Source: Francisellaceae bacterium UBA6186
GTDB lineage: Bacteria; Pseudomonadota; Gammaproteobacteria; UBA6186; Azoamicaceae
DNA length: 57,121 nucleotides
NCBI GenBank assembly: GCA_002422785.1
Contig: DITK01000040.1
Location: forward strand, 960-58,080
Reading direction: 5' to 3'
Shown here piece by piece: positions 53,801 to 57,121 of this stretch. The position numbers and the translations under genes were made by a program. The notes under the pieces were generated by a model, which searched no databases, was not told where the DNA came from, and saw nothing but the letters and a program-made list of their open reading frames with translations. Each line of letters starts with the position of its first letter. Position 1 is the first letter of the stretch.

Positions 53801-56800
53801 AAAAAGCTAAGATTGAGGGTGTTGATGGTTCAATCAAGGTAACAGAAGATAGTTTTAAACAATATGGCGAATTAGAATTTACTGGTAATTTATTTATTAA
53901 TGCTAAAAAGCAATTAGTGCTAGCAGGTGCTAGCAAAATAGGCGGCGTACTGAAGGCTATAGCTGATGGCAATGTTAGTATAACCGAAAGCATAGAAGCT
54001 CAGGATATATTTATTGCATCTCTATTAGATAGTGTTGAAATTAGATCACATAAAGAGCGGATAGGTAATAGCGAAAACTTTACAGACGTTTTAAAGCGCG
54101 CTAGGGTTTGTGCTAAAAACATTTTGCAAATTATAGCTCAAAAAGATGTAATATTTGAATCTGCCGAAACAGAGTCAGGGATAGGTGGCACGCATATTAT
54201 GGCAATTGCTAATATCTTAGATATTCCAATTGATTTAGTGAGACAAAGAGTACAGCATTTTTATGATGACGAATGTAATGGTACTATAAAAGATATTTGG
54301 TTAGAACAAGTGCCTTCCAGCCACAAAACTACTGGTGACTTTACATCTGATGCGGGTGTCAATGGTGTTCATTTTGCCCCAAGAATTCAAGCTGAAAATG
54401 CCGACATTTGTAGCGGGAACGACACTAAATTTATGCCGATAACTAGCAGCCATTCGTGTGAGGCAAATTTGCAAGGTAAAGAAAGTGGGATGTTTGGTAG
54501 TAAAACCACATCTTTTAGTAGCTCCTCTGGTAGTGCTGCAACTATTGGTACCAACTTTGCAATTAGAGGGCAGCTTACAGTAGATAGTAAGCAAGAGTTA
54601 GAGTTACACCAACCAGTAAGCACTGCCTTGCATAATGACTTCTCCGCCGGTGGCGAGGTAGCTATATTTCATGGCAAAAAATCTTCTTATGTTTATGAAT
54701 CCTCTAGTAGTAGTGATATTATGTGGAGTAGATCTAGCGAAACTTCTAGCAGTTCCCAGCAATATATTGCTCCACAGTTTAGTGGTTCTATATCAATTAA
54801 AGCGAAATCTGCCAGAATAGAAGTTGTTAGTGGTAAAATTTTAACCTTTTTAGATCAAATCAAAGAAAAGCCTGACGATTTAACCTACATAACTTTATAC
54901 GAACAGTACCAATATCATCATGAATCCCACGAAGGCCCTGGTCCAGGATTAATAGCGTTAATAGCATTAGCCACCGCTATTGCAACGCAAGGTACAGCGA
55001 GCGCCTGGGCAGCTAGTGCGATAAAAGCATCTTCTATTAGTTTATCTGTGGGGGCTACAGCCACATTGCATACTGCTGTGACTGCTGGATTTCAAGCGTT
55101 GATGGTTAAAGCCACGACCAGTATGGCAGCCAATAATTTTGATGTAGGGAAAGTAATTAAAGATTTAGCTAGCACTAGCACCTTAAAAGACCTAGCTGTG
55201 CAAATGGCGAGTGCTGGGGCTATGCAACATATTTCTGGAAAATTGAATTTACCAACTAAAGTATCTAAGCCATCCAATATAGCAGTTGCTAGTAAACCCT
55301 TAAATGCAATTCAGAAAATCAACATGGGGCAAAGAGTTATTAATCAAGTGCTAAAAGCTGGGTTAGATGCTAGTTTACGTTCTGCTGTTTACCATAAAGA
55401 TTTTGATGAAGCATTAGAGGATGCAGTAAAGATAGCTGCAATTGCAACAGCTACAGGTCCTATAACAGACAAAATAGATGCTGCATTTGCTAGTGGTTCT
55501 ATGAATACAGCTGCCCATACTCTATCTCATGTGCTGACCAGTGTGGCAGGTAGCATTGCATCCCATAATCCAAATGGAGTATTAGTTGGGGCTTTAGAAG
55601 GACTTATTTCTGCTAGATTGCCTGGGATGTTGCGAGATCAAGATGTAAAATCCACAAAAAGTGCACAAGATGCAACAAGTGAAGAAAGTGAAGGAAAGGT
55701 AACATCAATAGCTTTAGAAGAGCAGGATAAATTAGTATCTTCTTCCACACCTAGAGTAAGAAATAAAACAGAAGTAACAGGTCCATCAAAAGAACAAAGT
55801 GTAGAAGATCAAATTTTGTCGAGAGACCAACAATCACGTGAAGAACAAAGAGTAATGGCAAAATATGGTGTAATAAACAGCCAAGCAGCAGAACAAAGAC
55901 AACAAAGCTTAGCAGAAAAAGCATTAGACTTTTTTATACCAGCAGCCTACGCAGCAGAATTACCATATCCGCCAACATATAATCCAGAATCAATTGGATC
56001 TTTGGGTCACTTTGATTATGATGGATTTTATAGAGATTTATTTTTACGTTTTCATGGTAGTGCTGATGCTTATGATTTGTTAGAGTCTGAATCATCTTTA
56101 GATCGTATGAAAAGAGAACATAAAAATAGTTATACTAAAGCTGTTTTAGAGAATAATTATAGACAACAAGAACAATCTAGAGAAAAGTTTTCTTGGGTTC
56201 TCACTCAGTATCGAGCATTAGCAGATAAATTTGATTCATCTGATTGGCATCCAATAAGAATTTCTAGTAGTGTTAAAAAACATACTGTCGGAACAGGTAA
56301 AGATAAGAGTGGTAGATATCATTATAGGGATCTTGGTACTGGGAAATTTTCTAAATCAGCTATGGATAAAGCCAAAGATAGCTTTCGTAAAGGGGAATTA
56401 CCATCAGCTAAAATTGACAGTTCGGTGGGAACAAAATTATTAGATGATCAACATTGCTATACAGCGTATTTTCTTAGAACTAGGACCGAGGGAATCGAAA
56501 CAGGTGGGATGGCTTATGTTTGCAGCGATAATTATGCAAGATCATCTGTAAATAAAGACGGAATTAATATAGAAAGATCGATTGGCGGTAGCGTTGGTTT
56601 GAATTTAGCTACAGGACATGCAGAATTACCTGTTGGAGATGTAAGGTTAGATGTAGATGCTTTTTCTGGTACATTAAAAGTTGGCGGTCATGTTAATTTT
56701 AGTAAAGAGCAAAATAGTTTTGAAGTGGGATTGAATGCAAAAATTTCTGGACCAGAAGTTAGGGGAGAATTTAAATCTAAAAAAGTCTGTTCTAATAGTA

Positions 56801-57018
56801 GTTGTGTGCAAGTTACTGTAACCCCTTATACGGGGGTTGGAGTTGGTGTTCAGGGTGGTATTGGATATACTAGTAGTGCAGAAAAAAAAGATACTGCTAA
56901 TTTGTCAGCAGGTTTAGGCTTGGGTCCAATGTTTGGAGCACAAATAAAGCTTGAAAGAGAACCAAAACAGCAAAATACTGAAAATGTTTCTACAAATCAT
57001 TCTAAGCCATCTCCATGA
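50830..57018 (+). CDS. Giant filamentous-haemagglutinin-like protein without signal peptide, DUF637-like region and distinct C-terminal module
   Basis: A 2062-residue protein. Residues about 90-1130 repeat short beta segments of the form N-x-G-x-I/L and L-x-N/A-x-G-x-I (for example SNQGLLHAKEKLLVNSQGQV), the signature of a right-handed beta-helix of FHA/CdiA type. Residues about 1230-1590 are a DUF637-like (haemagglutinin) region: GSAATIGTNFAIRGQLTVDS, GPGPGLIALIALATAIATQG, AAHTLSHVLTSVAGSIASH. Residues 1600-1700 are charged and disordered and end in PAAYAAELPYPP. The last 350 residues differ: TGKDKSGRYHYRDLGTGKFS, Cys-containing strands and a Gly-rich tail. The N terminus (MLIKSPKKLIPNAEPQTSIK) is not a Sec signal, and there is no two-partner-secretion domain, so the export route is unusual or lost. 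AAGGAAG precedes the ATG. Downstream gene overlaps by four bases. Confidence 0.85.
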   Translation: MLIKSPKKLIPNAEPQTSIKEHFIISVKIIENNKIRIHYKISDQECVIEHQFQSDKEQLTIKQLIPDCVAELYILPDASVIIDACDPEAALVVKTISTIMNNSSFDCGRLKLIGKNLNLQYKINVTNSCLLSFTEQLDNFGTLNIGTQFICEGAKSGRINNYGVISGKDRMSFDSIVRVMNYGLICSTKKLIINSNITCNYNTILSLDEVSAKAGKLFNLGVIFSQKELFMLCRKTLINMPNGIIGSNTDATLMRSDGLSPTRVAQTNTTFINQGSIEALNTVTLTNSKGVVINEQSGKIRANKMSVGGHEFSNSGYMSGDSKVQVVLSNTDSRWYNTSTGEVKTKYLECVFSQLLNDGKIYAQENLVSLLRTVHNQEHGKIISDGRLGLVALEKVINDCLIQAGKELSIHTSCLEVGVNGTLIANDISVIADKVDTSGKIIANTCCEIISKYFSSLETSETKSLEQLKLIVEQELSNQGLLHAKEKLLVNSQGQVHNGLSGVISSSQVILEAGELQNEGIIKAESELKIKILRYLENLASANISSLENLIIEVGGVVKNSGLISSEYQGLIKVSEVLQNDATGMIRAKELKLSAHQLDNFGTIEALRQLKITSDGVVTNYQTGKITSNQAVELLVNSLHNHGSVVSNNLKFFIANMLHNYETGVISANNTLDLIGAKLIFNAGEISSLQNIEITSTEVLENISTGKITAVKGLTAIAELLISNKGKLSAHDVYLNSAKLLLLHGLQDTQHLTAAAEIMDIYGKTTAKEINLEADVIEIDGTITTGSLNIEAKNYLHLLKNGEISCSDASKLLSSAGFINLGKILSQDKLQIIAQELFHGVDAVISAEHDLYLKAIDMYLDGNIQASQKLLVIVENDFVYKTFNLKANGELSLTLSNGSRINHDINTPGDLQLEFLTKEGILYNNARLQAGGDVIINEPGYLIVNGNYSQRALILAKKSLVIDSGQLVLQQGLLKAGHLDLTSKQQLTVAEKAKIEGVDGSIKVTEDSFKQYGELEFTGNLFINAKKQLVLAGASKIGGVLKAIADGNVSITESIEAQDIFIASLLDSVEIRSHKERIGNSENFTDVLKRARVCAKNILQIIAQKDVIFESAETESGIGGTHIMAIANILDIPIDLVRQRVQHFYDDECNGTIKDIWLEQVPSSHKTTGDFTSDAGVNGVHFAPRIQAENADICSGNDTKFMPITSSHSCEANLQGKESGMFGSKTTSFSSSSGSAATIGTNFAIRGQLTVDSKQELELHQPVSTALHNDFSAGGEVAIFHGKKSSYVYESSSSSDIMWSRSSETSSSSQQYIAPQFSGSISIKAKSARIEVVSGKILTFLDQIKEKPDDLTYITLYEQYQYHHESHEGPGPGLIALIALATAIATQGTASAWAASAIKASSISLSVGATATLHTAVTAGFQALMVKATTSMAANNFDVGKVIKDLASTSTLKDLAVQMASAGAMQHISGKLNLPTKVSKPSNIAVASKPLNAIQKINMGQRVINQVLKAGLDASLRSAVYHKDFDEALEDAVKIAAIATATGPITDKIDAAFASGSMNTAAHTLSHVLTSVAGSIASHNPNGVLVGALEGLISARLPGMLRDQDVKSTKSAQDATSEESEGKVTSIALEEQDKLVSSSTPRVRNKTEVTGPSKEQSVEDQILSRDQQSREEQRVMAKYGVINSQAAEQRQQSLAEKALDFFIPAAYAAELPYPPTYNPESIGSLGHFDYDGFYRDLFLRFHGSADAYDLLESESSLDRMKREHKNSYTKAVLENNYRQQEQSREKFSWVLTQYRALADKFDSSDWHPIRISSSVKKHTVGTGKDKSGRYHYRDLGTGKFSKSAMDKAKDSFRKGELPSAKIDSSVGTKLLDDQHCYTAYFLRTRTEGIETGGMAYVCSDNYARSSVNKDGINIERSIGGSVGLNLATGHAELPVGDVRLDVDAFSGTLKVGGHVNFSKEQNSFEVGLNAKISGPEVRGEFKSKKVCSNSSCVQVTVTPYTGVGVGVQGGIGYTSSAEKKDTANLSAGLGLGPMFGAQIKLEREPKQQNTENVSTNHSKPSP

Positions 57019-57121
57019 AATACATATTGTTATTCTTGATGTTATCTTGTTCGCATAATTTAGCTATCGCTGAAGAAAAACCAATTAAAGAAATAATAAT
57101 TGATCCATTTGCTGATTTTTA
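57015..57121 (+). CDS. Start of an exported protein coupled to the giant gene (cut by window edge)
   Basis: The ATG at 57015 overlaps the giant gene's TGA (ATGA) and opens a frame to the window end: MKYILLFLMLSCSHNLAIAE then EKPIKEIIIDPFADF. A lysine start, hydrophobic core and AIA before EE form a Sec signal peptide cleaved by signal peptidase I; the Cys at position 12 is a weaker lipobox candidate. Overlap implies translational coupling and a joint function, for example an immunity or accessory protein of the upstream product. Only 35 codons are visible, so no family call is possible. Confidence 0.7.
   Translation, partial: MKYILLFLMLSCSHNLAIAEEKPIKEIIIDPFADF

Noticed and set aside
1..57121. 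CRISPR arrays, tRNA or rRNA genes, transposases, integrases
   Set aside because: No regular spaced repeats, cloverleaf or signature motifs were seen by eye in the gaps; a dedicated search (tRNAscan, minced) could still find a short element.

Overview
The window is very AT-rich chromosomal DNA that is densely coded by one lineage of Gammaproteobacteria. Evidence for that assignment is gene order and protein type: thrS-infC-rpmI-rplT-pheS-pheT-ihfA, rpmF-plsX-fabG-acpP-fabF-mltG-tmk-holB-PilZ-tatD, and paired tamA/tamB. Several accessory proteins (an ABC ATPase with a C-terminal AAA-associated domain, its duplicated permease, a DUF2797 protein, a SufU-type scaffold, a RecD2 helicase, a Sel1-repeat remnant, a eukaryotic-like kinase, and a protein recalling Legionella effectors) point to a host-associated member of the Legionellales or a relative. 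This taxon is inference, not proof.

Layout: 1-2091 (minus) gltX then cysS (cut by the window edge). 2157-7677 (plus) lpxH, two unrecognised coiled-coil proteins, and mutS; next to mutS lies a 40-codon relic of an EmrA/HlyD membrane-fusion protein. 7915-10467 (plus) lipoprotein, mreB, uppP. 10422-13077 (minus) a tight sufU-proS-EamA transporter operon. 13161-15446 recD2. 15443-16594 a degraded patch: a frameshifted small gene, a Nudix hydrolase and a 5'-truncated Sel1 protein. 16691-17983 (minus) an outer-membrane porin-like protein. 18196-24813 the thrS-to-ihfA translation operon, followed by an MFS transporter and a DUF2797 protein. 27071-28216 (minus) dapE; 28459 a cold-shock protein. 28736-35791 (minus) ABC permease, ABC ATPase, tamA and tamB. 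36006-37280 a kinase-like protein; 37286-39484 (minus) rne. 39863-49326 (plus) rluC, sppA-like peptidase, the fatty-acid cluster, mltG, tmk, holB, PilZ and tatD. 49524-57121 (plus) an accessory locus: a 407-residue coiled-coil/ankyrin-like protein, a 2062-residue filamentous-haemagglutinin-like protein, and the beginning of an exported protein overlapping it by four bases.

The core genes form a conventional reduced set (translation, fatty-acid and envelope synthesis, mismatch repair). Reduction is visible inside genes: prolyl-tRNA synthetase lacks its editing insertion, the PheRS beta chain lacks its tRNA-binding OB fold, TamB is about half length, and fabH and fabD are missing from the fatty-acid cluster. 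The parts most likely to hold undescribed biology are the last 7.6 kb (a giant beta-helix protein with no recognisable Sec signal or two-partner-secretion domain, followed by a translationally coupled exported protein), the kinase at 36006, and the coiled-coil pair at 2945-5144. No rRNA, tRNA, CRISPR array, transposase or integrase was seen.
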